From: Microvelia longipes
Taxonomy: Eukaryota > Arthropoda > Insecta > Hemiptera > Veliidae
NCBI GenBank assembly: GCA_018340805.1
Contig: JACMZG010001863.1
Location: 25,685,849 to 25,749,848 of the forward strand
Direction of reading: 5' to 3'
Length of the DNA stretch: 64,000 nt
Made by a program: the position numbers and the translations under genes. The notes under the pieces were generated by a model that made no database searches, was not told where the DNA came from, and saw nothing but the letters and a program-made list of their open reading frames with translations. The first letter of the stretch is position 1. Each line of letters begins with the position of its first letter. Below, piece by piece: positions 23,356 to 35,511 of the stretch.

Positions 23356-25210
23356 TAAATAAATTGATGATAATTTGTGTTCTTAACTCAATACACAAGT
23401 TTTGGTCGGAATTTTAAAAAACCTTCTCACCTATTTAGGATCCGTCAATAAATTAAATTAAAATGTTAAATGATAGCTCATATCTGTAATAGTATATTTA
23501 ACTTAGCTACAAGCTATGAATGGACAGATTTAGGTAAAACATCTAATTTATCAACTGTATTTTTAAAATAAAAACTTTTTTGTTTTTAATTAAGCTAAAT
23601 TTCAACTTTGTCAAGCAACAAATATTATTAAATATGAATAAAAATAATTTAAATAAAACTCTCTCTTTTTCACAATTTTTTTCAATGGTACAATGGGAGA
23701 ACACAAAAAAACAGTATTTTATTCAAAGAGAATTTTTTAGTTTCCAAATGAAAATAAGAGAAAATGGAGATGTTGTCTTTACGGTCACTTTCGGAGTAGT
23801 TCGTCGGAATGTCAGAGGATAGAAGCATACGGCCAGTCGCGCTAAACCGATTGGGACATTAAGATGAAACTATAGAGTAGTCCTGGAGAAAATGCCATTA
23901 GTAAATTATTATTGAAAAATACAAAAGTGTGTCGTTTTATAAAGAGATTCTAATAGGATTATCAAAAGGAGAGAAAGGTGCGAGTGTAACATGAGGAACG
24001 CACAAGTCCCCTGTCAAACTTACACTTACTGGTAGGCAGACTAACCTATATCCGCGTCATGTGCCAAACATTTCCAACTCCATCTGATATACATATCTAA
24101 TTATAAATCTCAGCAAGTAAATTACAAACAAATATATATTAATTTTAATAACTAACAGAATGACTAAGAATAATAGTCTAAAACAATGAACTCGAACGGA
24201 GAGAAACGAGATAAGAAAAAGAACGCAATGGACCTGGATTGAGGGGCAGAATACAATGTGAATCCCCGCGCGTGAATGGTCTTGTTTCCCGAAGCTTTTA
24301 CTCACTGATCTTTCTAGTCTCCCCCTTTATTTTGTATACTGACTCCGCCTCGCTCACTAACGAAAACTCGTCACGAGCGAGTAAAATTGCCAGGGAGGTT
24401 GAAAGATATACAAATAATGTGGTTCGGCATACTTTTGTCCATCTTTTCTTACAATAGTTGTGGGACATGTACTCAGATTAAATATCAAACGTGATATTAA
24501 AAAATATCGATTGAGAGACAAAGCTAAATATATAAATTTATGACTTTACACGTAAAAACTAATATAAAAGCGATGTTGTTTCGTCAGACCAGGTTATATC
24601 GTAAGTGTGCTGCTCTAAATACCATAATAACTATTTTCAATTAATGCTGCGCTTTATCAGAAAATTTCCAAATAACATAATGTTCTTCTTTGATCGAAGA
24701 ATATATTATGTGACCAGAGTTCTCTCGGAATTTATGTTGGAGTTGTGCAAAACCATCAAACGTGAGTCAATCATTTTTTAGCAATATTAATTAATTAATT
24801 TAAAGTAATAGGCAACAATTACTGCCATTTGGTGCATGATAATAAATTATAGACAAAACCTCGATAATCATGTCTCTTAAACTCGAGGAAAAAACGTTAT
24901 ATTAGCGAATGTCTCGTCCTCATCATCAGATGATAAAAAATCACTCTAAGTTTATTATTATACAAATACCACATACGGTCTCAGCTATATCTCATGCCCA
25001 GAGTATTAAAATCCCAGTTATTCCAGCAGCAGTCGTCCATGCGTGTAATGACCTCTCTTCCGATACTTGTATGATGACGAATACTGTGTGAAATCTCAAC
25101 AAATATAGGTATAATTACATATTTGTATATTGAAATGTTCGTTTTTAGACTTAGGTTATATTTTACATATAATTAATCATGAAATATAAATCATAGCCAA
25201 ATTTCATTCA
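23356..25210. other. AT-rich intron sequence, nothing recognised
   Basis: ORFs of 60-82 codons at 23580, 24057, 24239 and 24909 show no recognisable domain and no mutual conservation. I do not call them genes. Confidence 0.4.
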
Positions 25211-25214
25211 GTTA

Positions 25215-25805
25215 AATAATTTTTCTTTTTTCATTTTTAATTTTTCTCATTACTTTCACTGCGTGAACTTATTACTTACTCTTACTTCCTCATTTACTTA
25301 GCTCTTACTTTATTACTGCTATAATTTACTTAACTAACATTATCATATTACTTTCTCTCAGGTTATTACTACTATTTACTTATTACTTACTCTTTAACTT
25401 CCTTTACTTATTTACTTCCTCTGGTTTACTATGATCTTATTTATTACATTAACTCGTTAACGTTCCTCATTTACTTATCTCACTCATTCACCTTCCTCAT
25501 GTTACTTACTTCTATACTATATTAGTTCTCATTTAGCTTACCATTCTTTACTATTAAAAACTTCTCACATTTACTTTTGACTCTGACTTCCTCATTCTCA
25601 CTTACTCTTCACTTATACTTCTTTTAACTATCTCTTAATTAATTACTTGATTCCCTCTCATTTGTATCTTACTCGTCTTATTATTCCTCATTTACTTACT
25701 CTCATTATACATTCCTTATTACTTACTCTTTATTTATTTACTTGTCGCTTCATTACTTTAATTAGTACTCTTACTTATTTAACTTGTTTTTACATTCTGC
25801 CTTTC
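25215..25805. repeat. Degenerate TTACTTAC/TCCTCA pyrimidine-rich repeat
   Basis: About 590 bp consists of variants of TTACTTACTCTTACTTCCTC at an irregular ~20-bp period. Purines on the + strand are nearly all A. It is an old simple-sequence array with heavy divergence. Such tracts can form triplex or unwound DNA, but nothing here shows a function. Confidence 0.8.
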
Positions 25806-26689
25806 AAAAATTGTTTTTTTTAACCTTTTTAATTATTACTGCATTATTATATACCTTCATTCATTTACAGTTATATCTGTAGGATTTTATGATGGAATAA
25901 ATTATCGTGTGGTCCACTAAAAAGACTCTGCAAAAACTCGAGAGTCTTATCACTAATTTATCTCTCGTTATTACATGCATTATTTTTAGACCTCCAAAGT
26001 GGATTTTCACTCCATATATAGTTTTCTCTTGTCCCTACACGTGATTTTGGGTCTGTTATAAATCTTAGCATAAGTGACTGTAGCAGTAACTTCGCTATGT
26101 CTAGTCGTTCCTATCTGTGGAAAATAATTTTTTTTTAATATGATGCATCATTTAACCTGATCTCAGTATCAATTTATAATCTTAGTGTATTCACTGTAAG
26201 ATAATAATACGTTAATAATAAATACTAAATCTATTTTATATACCCGAAGCATTCGAAAATCTGGGGCATCACTACTTAATGTTCAAGCTACAAGAACACA
26301 CCACTCTGCTTGATCTAAAACGGAACGTTATAAGAAATAAAATTAGCATTAGCATTCACGTGTATTCAAGATAACACAAAAAAATCAGCATAAAACACTC
26401 TCTCACATGCATTTTTGAGTTTTAAGACCAGTGTTAAGTAGAGTTCTAAACTAAATTTCTTCTCGATCATGACTGAAGTTAAGTGAGGTGGATGCTCTAT
26501 AGATTTCTACAGAAGCATAGCAGCAGTTATTGTTTTTGTCCTAAACACTGTAACCTTAGGTTATAAAGTAATTCATTGAATTGTATAAAGATTAACTGCA
26601 TGGAGCTGGATTTATGTTTTATGGAGTATATAACTGTTAAAAAATTAGCGAGAATCGTAGTCCTACAAAGATATTGCTACGTTAATCCA

Positions 26690-27935
26690 TAATGGTGCCA
26701 TTCGTGTGCGCTCCAAATGTGTTGCTGAGCTCGCGATGGAGCTCTTCTCAACTATTCGATATGTTAGCTCCAACCGATGCCAGTCCTTCATTAATTTTCT
26801 CGCGTGATTCATACTAAAAATTTCATAACGCTCACCTAAGTCGTTGGGAGCGGAATTCGGTTTATGCGCCCATACTGGTTGCAGCTACCATTTGAAATTG
26901 CGAGAGCTCAACGATTTGAGAGCGTCTATGAATTTTAGAGAAAATCACTCAAGAAAATTGAATGTGCTGAGGCAATTTCCTCGACCGCCGCTTTCGTTGC
27001 AGGTCTATTCTTGGAGCTCCACTTTAGAATGGATTCATCTCAAACCTGAGAGCCCTTATAAATGCGACGCTCACAACAATAGTGCGAGTCTTGCACACGA
27101 ACTGTCGAGCGCCAACGATTACATCTTCCTCGATATCAATAATATTCGTTTGGCGCGTCCAAATGTTGTTGAAAGCGCACCATTTTTACAAGTGGCCAAG
27201 CTCGCGTGAACGATATTGAGATCCGTTTTAAAAGTCTTTAAAGGCGGCAGCGGTAGCAAATTTTTATGCAAAAATAATTTAATTGTAGTTTCTCCGAAGT
27301 GACATAGTAAGACGTTTAATAACTTTGCACTTGATATTCAAGTTTTTATTTCCTCCATAGTTGAATATTATATAATGGTTGGCTGCACTGATTTGCATTT
27401 TAATAAATAAAATAAGTTAAAAGTCAAGTTATGGATTTATTACACGATTTCGAAATTATTAGGAATCCCAACGATGAGTGGGGTTCTCACATTGTGCGTT
27501 GCGCTTCCAAAAAGTTGGTTGGAGCTCCATGGATGTCCAACAACGATATCGCAGCGCCAACGAAAGTGCCTGACATCCTATCTCTCTTTCGTGTGTATTT
27601 CTCTCTAAAAATTATAGACAGCTCTATAATTCGTTCCGCTCCACTTATAAAATGGAGCTCGAACGATATATATAGCTGCCAAAGAATTGTGCTCCAACGA
27701 CTTCGGAAGCGTCTTATGAATTTTTTAGGAGAATATCATCGCTAGATACAAAATTAACAGTGCATGCAAGCATCATTGGCGCGTCAATCGTGATATACTG
27801 CCGATAACGTTGAGCTCCACTTTAAAATGGTAGCGTACCAACGATCTGTGGAAGCGCGGCCTAATAGTGGAGCGGCTCTCCAACAGATGGAGCGTTACTA
27901 TTTGTGTGACACGTTTATGGTCGCTCATAAAGCTG
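26690..27935. repeat. Palindromic, GC-richer satellite-like island
   Basis: The island contains at least five degenerate copies of GAGCTCCACTTTAAAATGG followed by AGCTCGAACGAT, at about 26881, 27012, 27175, 27637 and 27811. The core (GCTCCA...TGGAGC) is itself nearly palindromic. Other shared blocks are GCGCCAACGA (27111, 27551) and AGCGTCTATGAATTTT (26917, 27707, and a weaker one at 26781). ORFs of 121 and 104 codons lie inside, but they run over the repeat blocks and resemble no known protein. The origin could be an ancient tandem satellite or an eroded element. Confidence 0.6.
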
Positions 27936-28019
27936 GGTGGCTTAGTCTTACAATATATCCTAGGAGTATAAGCATTGCAATACTATTAGGGCATCAGTGT
28001 GGGGTCTTTTAATTTAGGG

Positions 28020-29625
28020 ATTTTTTTTAATAGGAATTTTTAGGATGTTTTGATGTTTTTCTCTTAAATTAAAATTTTTTATTTGGTATGTAGTGCGTGG
28101 ATTCCTATTCTTAGGTAATAGGATATAAAAGATAAAATAAAAAAATAATAATTTAATTAGTACTGGTTGAAGCTCGGGCTAGCCTTATTCAGGCTCGGTC
28201 GGCAAGAGCATTAATCATTACACAGCCTTAAGGAGGGGTAATGTGGTGTATAAGTGTGGGTTTAAACGTTGTTGAGTATATCTCGATAATCCATAGTGGA
28301 GACCGATTCATACAGGTGTTGTATTGTTTTCTCTACAAGTGTTATTATTCTCTCATTTTCGATGGGTTCCTCAAGTTGTAAATTGTGGACATGTTTGGTA
28401 GATTATATTTTAAATTTATTTAGCTATAGTTAAGACAACGTGAACATAACAATGTACAAGTTTCTAATTTATTAATTTATATGAGCAAACATTTATCAGT
28501 TTGTCGAGTTTCTTAACACTGAAGAAGACTTCAGGTCCCTGGGCGAAAGACTCTCGTCAATTTAAATTTTCAATAAGATTTTAATGTAAAAAATGAATCC
28601 TCATGAGTAATGTTAATTGAGTTATTTTACAATATTTACTGTCATAAAAAGCTCTAAATCTATTAAAAAACTTTGAAAAGTAAAAAAATCCCATTCTGCC
28701 ATCTCTGTGTGAATTGCATATTTGTGTTCTGAATAGTCATATTACACAAGGTATAATATTCGTGAGTACAATATACAAGTTTAGAAAAGGAATTGTGTAT
28801 CAGTAACATAATAGTTTATTACACAGTTTTCGAATCCTCCTGTATTTGAGAGTAGCATCGATTGGGTCTGAAGAGCAACTTAGTATGTGATTGAATTAAT
28901 AATTATATCAAAAACAATTAAAATCTATTAGATTATTCTTTATACAAAAATAAGAATAAAAAACTTGAAAAGATAGAAGAATAGATAAAGATAAAGCTTT
29001 TAAGATAACACATATAAATACGTCAATATAAACAAAGTAAAAAAATAAACAAGAGGCGAGAAAAAAAAATCTCAGTAAAAAAGATGAACAATTAACTATA
29101 ATTGTCATTTTCTCCGCATAAAATAGAGTATAAATAAAAAAAGAAAAACAAAAAAATGATGATAAGACTCAAATAAGTAGTGATTGTATACGAAACGTTT
29201 GCATCGAAGTCATTGTTACATATTTATTTAGTAAAAAGAAGAGAAGATTTTAGAAAGGAGATAAGCTATAGAGGGTGAATTTTATATATAATATATAGAA
29301 TAAAGAGCAAAAACATCTTCCAAATTGTACAGAACACGCTCACGCGACATGCTCATTGAGCAATGAACTCTAACGAATATGCTATTTTTGCCCAAGCCCT
29401 GAATAATAATATCTTGAGCCATATTCGCAGATTTCTGCAGATTAGCTTAAATCTTACACGATATGTCCATTCTTCAAGAAGATACGTCCTAAGCCTTAAA
29501 AAGGGTTTTTAAATAAAAGCTCTACCCTTCTGCTACTCCTACTCTTATCCTGTCTACTACAATCTACTAAGGCTGGACTACAGTTGTCTAGCAAATGCAA
29601 TTCAAAATACTATAAACTGAAAATA
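28020..29625. other. AT-rich intron sequence
   Basis: A motif CTGAAGAAGACTTCAGGTCC near 28519, followed by CTGGGCGAAAG, resembles the hairpin-type motifs common at retroelement 3' ends. No gene is recognised. Confidence 0.4.
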
Positions 29626-29639
29626 GACAGATTGACTGG

Positions 29640-30410
29640 CTGGGCCATTTTTACTTTTCCTTCATTTAATACCGAGAGCATTATTGTGTGTGTGTGTCTG
29701 TGTTCTCGTAGCTCTTATGTGATATTTAGGCTTAGAAGAGTTGACACTTTGTTGGAAAGTCTATAGTCTATAGTTTGCAGTTAGGCTACTCGAAAAATAC
29801 TTTTTTGTGACGTTCATTAAAACCGCAATTAATTTGACTTAGCAAAAATTTTGAAAAATTTAAAACGCCATAATAATATGCGATCGGATTATAATTTGGA
29901 ACTTGTAGCCATGTATAGACTAACATATGTGCTAAGTCAGTGACGTAGCCGGGGGGGGGGGCTCTCTTCCCCCTCCCGCCGAAATTTTTTAACATATAAC
30001 ATAAATGTGTAAAAAATAATTAAAAAATAATAAATAATAATAAATATATATATTTAACATATAATTTAACTTAATAATATAATTATAATCTTATTAAATA
30101 TATAATAAAAAAAATATACATTGAATAAAAATATAAAAGAATATATAATAGTAAATAATATAATAAATAAAAAAAATATATATATTTAAATATATAATGT
30201 AAAAATTGTATATATATTATTATATAATATATATATATATATTTATATATATATATATTACTATATATTTATATATATATTATATATATATATATAGCAT
30301 ATATATTATATATACACAATTTTTAACATTCAGCCCCTCCCGAAATAAAATCCTGGCTACGCCACTGTGCTAAGTTACACTAAAATCTTGCATAAGCCTT
30401 ACCGGTAATT
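29640..30410 (+). repeat. R-alpha fragment interrupted by a hAT-like MITE
   Basis: The flanks 29640-29937 and 30368-30410 read as one R-alpha copy: a GTGTGTGTCTGTGTTCTCGT block, AATACTTTTTTGTGACGTTC, GCGATCGGATTATAATTTGG and ACTAACATATGTGCTAAGT. The MITE at 29938-30367 splits it and duplicates TGCTAAGT. The MITE therefore inserted after this R-alpha copy. Confidence 0.75.
29938..30367. mobile_element. hAT-like MITE with 8-bp target duplication
   Basis: The element is 430 bp. It starts CAGTGACGTAGCC and ends GGCTACGCCACTG, giving 13-bp inverted termini with one mismatch. TGCTAAGT flanks it at 29930-29937 and 30368-30375. An 8-bp duplication and CAG...CTG termini are the hallmarks of hAT transposons. 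Subterminal inverted segments (CGAAATTTTTTAACAT against the TTTTTAACATTCAGC region) are weaker. The centre is an AT-rich expansion with long TA runs and no transposase, so it depended on an enzyme supplied in trans. Confidence 0.9.
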
Positions 30411-32625
30411 ATTATATCGGGTGGAATATTTCAGATGCATCAACATTAAATTCTTGAGATCGTGGGGAAACCATGGTCTCCCCACGTATCCAGAAATTTA
30501 TAAATGGTAAATGTAAGGGCACCATCTTTAAAAATATTTTAATTGAGTAAAAATGCAAGTTTATTAAACTTTAAGCTAAAGAAAGCAGGTTTTTGCAATG
30601 TACGTATCTTAAATGAAAAACCTGAGCAAAATTAAACAATAATGAATTCGGTTAGTTAAATATATAACAATATTAAGTTTCCAAAATATTGTCTTAGATG
30701 CGCTGAAGCTGGAAATAACAGGGTGACTGTTTGTGGGTAGAAGAGAATAAAAGAAGAGGGAGTGAGAAACAATTTAGCAAATCCTGAAGCAAAAGATCCT
30801 TAGTCCTGTAGAAATTCTTTGGGGTAGCATCCTTTACTACTATAATCTGTAGTAGCAAATCAACTGGTTTTAGAGCCACCCTGTAAAGAACTAAACAGAT
30901 AACAGTAAGGATTAAACCCACCCTTTAACTTAAATATGCTAAGTAGAGAAAGGACCAAACAATTTTCAAATTCAAATAATAAAAGAAGAGGATCATGTCT
31001 GACTTTATACTTTTGCATTTTTTCTTAATTTTTACGGAAACTCGAACATATTAAGACGAGAACTCTGAACGATAAAACATGTATTGTGTCTTTTAGATAT
31101 TTTAAATTGAAAATTCGATGGAGTCAAAAATTTTATACGAATTTTAAATATACGTGTTCTTGTGTGTACGCGCAAGGTTTCTTTCAAGGGTAGGGGGTGG
31201 GGTCAATTTTTAATATTAAAAATATTTAAAAAAAATCCCACCCGGTCAAAAATGTTCACAACTGGGTATACCCCTCGATAATTTTTAGATCCCCCCCCCC
31301 CCCCCCATGAATAACTTCTGAATTAAACCCTAATACGAAGTACCTATTTTATAACAGCAAGTACCTATAATAAAAAAAACTAAACGTCAAACAAGCCTGC
31401 TTTATTGTACCCACAATCATGCTAAAGATATGCTCCAAAAAGCATATTTTTGATTGAACAATAAAAGAACATCATCTATAGATAATGTTATTATTTATGA
31501 CCTCTTATTCTCTTAGCTAAAAAATTACGTTGTTTATCATGAAAATTTATAAATTAACGTTAATAAAAGAAAGAAAAAGTAATTTGAAGAGCAATAAAGA
31601 TGAAAAGTAAATATTTGAAACAATATAATTTATAATTAGGGCCATTCGATGGTAAAGAGAGAAAAATGATTTATTAGAGTTGTATACATTCATAAATTTA
31701 AAATTTGTCACTTCCGGCAAACCTGTAATATACAAGTGATAAGTGTAATCAATTCTGCTAATATCAGTTGTTATGATAATATGAATATGAGTTTAAAATG
31801 CATATGCGTGTATTCACGTGCATTTATTGTATGTATATATAGTATTGGGTTACAATAGTTTTACTGTTATAATACAAACAAATGGGCGAAGTTATAAATA
31901 ATATATGAAAGTGCAACATGTATATGAGTATAAGTAAATAAATGAATATATATACATGTTGGTAAGAGTATTTAAGTTTTTTGCCTATGTATTCTATGTT
32001 TTTGTGTATTTTAAGTTTGCTAGACACATCTGTCTATTATAAGATTCCGAGACAGTACAATTCTAAAGAAACCTTTTAACTGTTTTATTGATTAATATCA
32101 ATAAACTATCTAATGATAGTTTCTAGCAAGTATGAGCTAAAAAAAATAATATGGGCAATTGATTGCAAATAAAAACTTTTAAGGCCAATATTGCACTGTT
32201 TATTATCTGCACTTTAGTATATTTGTATATATGCTTTCTAGATTTTAATAAGTTTTCATTTGTTTATTGGGTATCTTATGCCGGCTTTTAACATCTTCCC
32301 GATGTGCAGAGCTTTTTGTGGTTTTTAGTGGGGAGTAATCCCTAACAGATTTTGATTGAATAATGCATTCATTTACTAAAATTTTATAAAGCCTTGTCTG
32401 TTATTTTGTAATGTATTTATTTTTTATTAATAAAGGATTCCTTAAAAAAAATTAAATTATGTCATAATATTAAGTAATAGGTTTAGTTCATATTAGTGAT
32501 TAGTTTCACTGCATTGAAACGCTCAGCGGCTCAGCCTCAAGGAGTATTCAACTTAAAACTTCACAGTGCAGGGTGCACTGAAGCGTCCAGGTTATGCCAC
32601 TACCTGAGCATAGGGTCTGCGTTTG
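30411..32625. other. AT-rich intron sequence with a poly-C run
   Basis: A run of about 16 C at 31291-31306 follows GGGTATACCCCTCGATAATT. A related phrase recurs at 63298-63345, suggesting another interspersed repeat. The ORFs of 62-75 codons (30694-30921, 31547-31735 and 31824-32027, all on the - strand) are not recognisable. Confidence 0.4.
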
Positions 32626-32630
32626 AGACA

Positions 32631-33005
32631 AAATATCTTGATATTACACTTGAATAACCTTAATTGGAAACTACACATAGCTAAGATATCTTCTGAAATT
32701 AGACAACTTACTCACCTATTTAGACATGCTAGAATCTTAGCAATTGGACATGCCAGAAACTTTAAACTGTAGATTACTTACTTTCCCTATACTATGCGTT
32801 TGTAGAGTCTATTCTAAATTACGGAATTTTTGCTTATGAATTTGTGTTCAATACAAATCTAAACCCTCTAAAGATTCCACAGAAATCCATAATAAGAATT
32901 ATTTTTAATAAACCTCGCTAGAACAAATGGCTCAATAAGAATAAATTATTAAATTTTTGCCAAATCAATTGACGTTATACATGGCAAAGTAAGACGAGAC
33001 AAACT
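32631..33005 (+). pseudogene. Non-LTR reverse transcriptase thumb-region fragment
   Basis: The + strand, across several frames and stops, encodes KYLDITLE..LNWKLHI, AKISSEIRQLTHLFRHARIL, then AFVESILNYGIFAYE and KSIIRIIFNKPR. This is the order seen after the RT catalytic core in Jockey/CR1-type LINEs (YLGIxLD, LNWxxHI, ALVESxLxYGI, QKRIIRII). It resembles the kind of element represented at 15250-15515 and could be part of the same family, but no overlap allows a test. It is dead. Confidence 0.75.
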
Positions 33006-33299
33006 CAAAATAACATAAAGTAGAAGAGGTAGTTCCATGATAAGAGGGTTTAATGATGACATTTGTAGTGTAAAGTATCCCTTGTCCTATTGTAAAGAGA
33101 ACAGATTGATTATAGGACTGGTACAATGAATCAAGGGGGAGATTAACTAATCACTCCAAATCCATTATACCCAGGCTCATTCAATAGTCCGAATAATCGT
33201 TTTCCTTTATACCGGCTGTTATTGTCTCTGTGATTATTATTAGTGTGTTTTAAAGATTGTATTCAACTACATTAATTCATTATTAAGCTACGTAATGAG

Positions 33300-34559
33300 A
33301 GATATGCGTTAGGCATCAATGCAAGAAATACTATATTTTAAAAATTATAAAATTATAATGTGTCCATGCCATGGGCGTAGCCAGGGGGGGAGGGCCCTAG
33401 CCGAACAGGGTTGTTGCAAAATTATGTAAACACTATAGTTCATGCAAGAAAATATAATTTTTTGATTTTAATTTTATAAAAAAAAAATTATAATAATTTA
33501 AAGCTTAAAGGTAAATTTTGTCTTAAAAAATTAAATTTGTTTTATTAGTTAACATATTAACTTTGCGGTGGTATTATTAGTAAAATAAAAACTAAAATGT
33601 CCGCCATATTTATTTCAGTTCAGTTTAATAATAATTTGTATTTTGTTTATTCTATTTATTAAGTCTATTTGAATAAAATTAGTTTTGATTTGTAATTTAG
33701 TGTTTATTAACGTAAACCTTATTTTAATTGTTTGTAACATAAAACACAAAAACGTCATAAAATAATTATGACGTAATAATAAATAAATTAATTATTAAGG
33801 AATTTGCCAATCACACATTTTAGGAATTTCCGATTGAGCTGAGGCCGGACCCTATCATTTCAGATTGCCTATTTCCCCACCATATAGCACTACTGAACCT
33901 AAAAGATATGTAAAGGTCATTGACCTACACATATACATATTTATATTGGGATGGTCCGATTTAAGCTGAAACCGGTCTAATTTATTTCGCTTGTCGTCTA
34001 CCTGAATAAGTAATACATTGCTTTTAAAGCCACTTTTATAGCGTCATAAGATGGGTTATGACTTCATAATTTTTTTACAAACAAACCCTCCTAACCTTCC
34101 AACATCTCGCCTCATGTCAAATTTCGTTTAAATTTGAAATCCTTTGAGAGTTATTGTTCGCCATACGCAAGGATTGAAACTCTTACATACGAACACGCAC
34201 ACACGTATATAAAACATAACAGTTTATTAATTTCAGTCGAATTGAAACATAAAGAAATAAGTAATCTTAATTTAAACGATCTTTAAAACACATCTTCATG
34301 TAAGCTAAAATGTAACAATTAAACAATTTTAAAGTAAAATATGAGACAAATGCAAAAAAAGAGAGGAGAATAATTAATTTACTGGAGCATCATTTTATTA
34401 TAGTTTATTTAATTAAGGAACTGTTTGTTTATATTGCGGTGAATCATTGCATAGTCCTTGATATCAAATTGTTATTAATTTATAGTGAACTTTCATCAGA
34501 AAATGGATTACGAACAAACGTAACATATACATGCAAACATATATATATATATTATATAT

Positions 34560-34629
<70 letters not shown>

Positions 34630-35479
34630 ATAATAACATAATTAACTTTTTGTGATAAAATTTTTATTAGCGAATATTCATTTATAATTACACTCAAGTT
34701 TCATCTCTAAAAATTATCTTTAAATATAAGCTCCCCAATCTCTTTTGTATGTAGAGAAAGGATTTTGTAGTATTATAGCTTGAAATCCGTCAAATTTAAT
34801 AGATTAGTTTAGTGTATATATGCGACAAAACAAAAGAACATTTGGTATCTAAAGGTTTTTGCAATTTTTTTGTGAAGCCTAGAACCCGTTCCCTAAAAAC
34901 AGAATAGAGACCTTCCTATAGTCTAAACAATAACTAAACAATACACGAGCCGGACATACAAAACAATACTTGAAAATAAGCAAAGCACACAAAACCCCCT
35001 TCTTCTCTATATATCCAGCCCTGGACTTAACACCCTCACTCTATATAATGTGAGAGCAATCAAAAGCCAAAATCTGCCTTTTCAAAAGTATTAAATCCTT
35101 AATACAATAGAATCTAGGCGAAGTACTTTTAAACAAAAGTGAAAAAGATTACTAAGTTTAAAAACACTATCATGTTTCCTAGTTATAACATTCTATCATT
35201 CAATGAATTTATTGTTTATTGTACCGTTAAACTTAAGAAGAAAATAGATTTTTGTTGAACAATACGATCGCATTGTTAAAATATTGCCATAGATTATGTT
35301 TTAGTCAAGTTTTGTCCACATTTTGTTTTTTCTTTAGGCTTTATTTATTTTAATAATCTTTGTCGTCGATTAATTCAAAAATCGAAAGTCAATTAAATTT
35401 TGGCAATACATAGTTTCGATTCCGATTGGGTCATGATCCATAAAGAAATTTGTCCAAAGAAAAAAAAAAAAAAAAAATA

Positions 35480-35511
<32 letters not shown>

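Noticed and set aside
26844..27209. 121-codon ORF as a gene
   Set aside because: It runs over dispersed palindromic repeat modules, shows no domain, and the neighbouring 104-codon ORF covers the same modules in a different arrangement.
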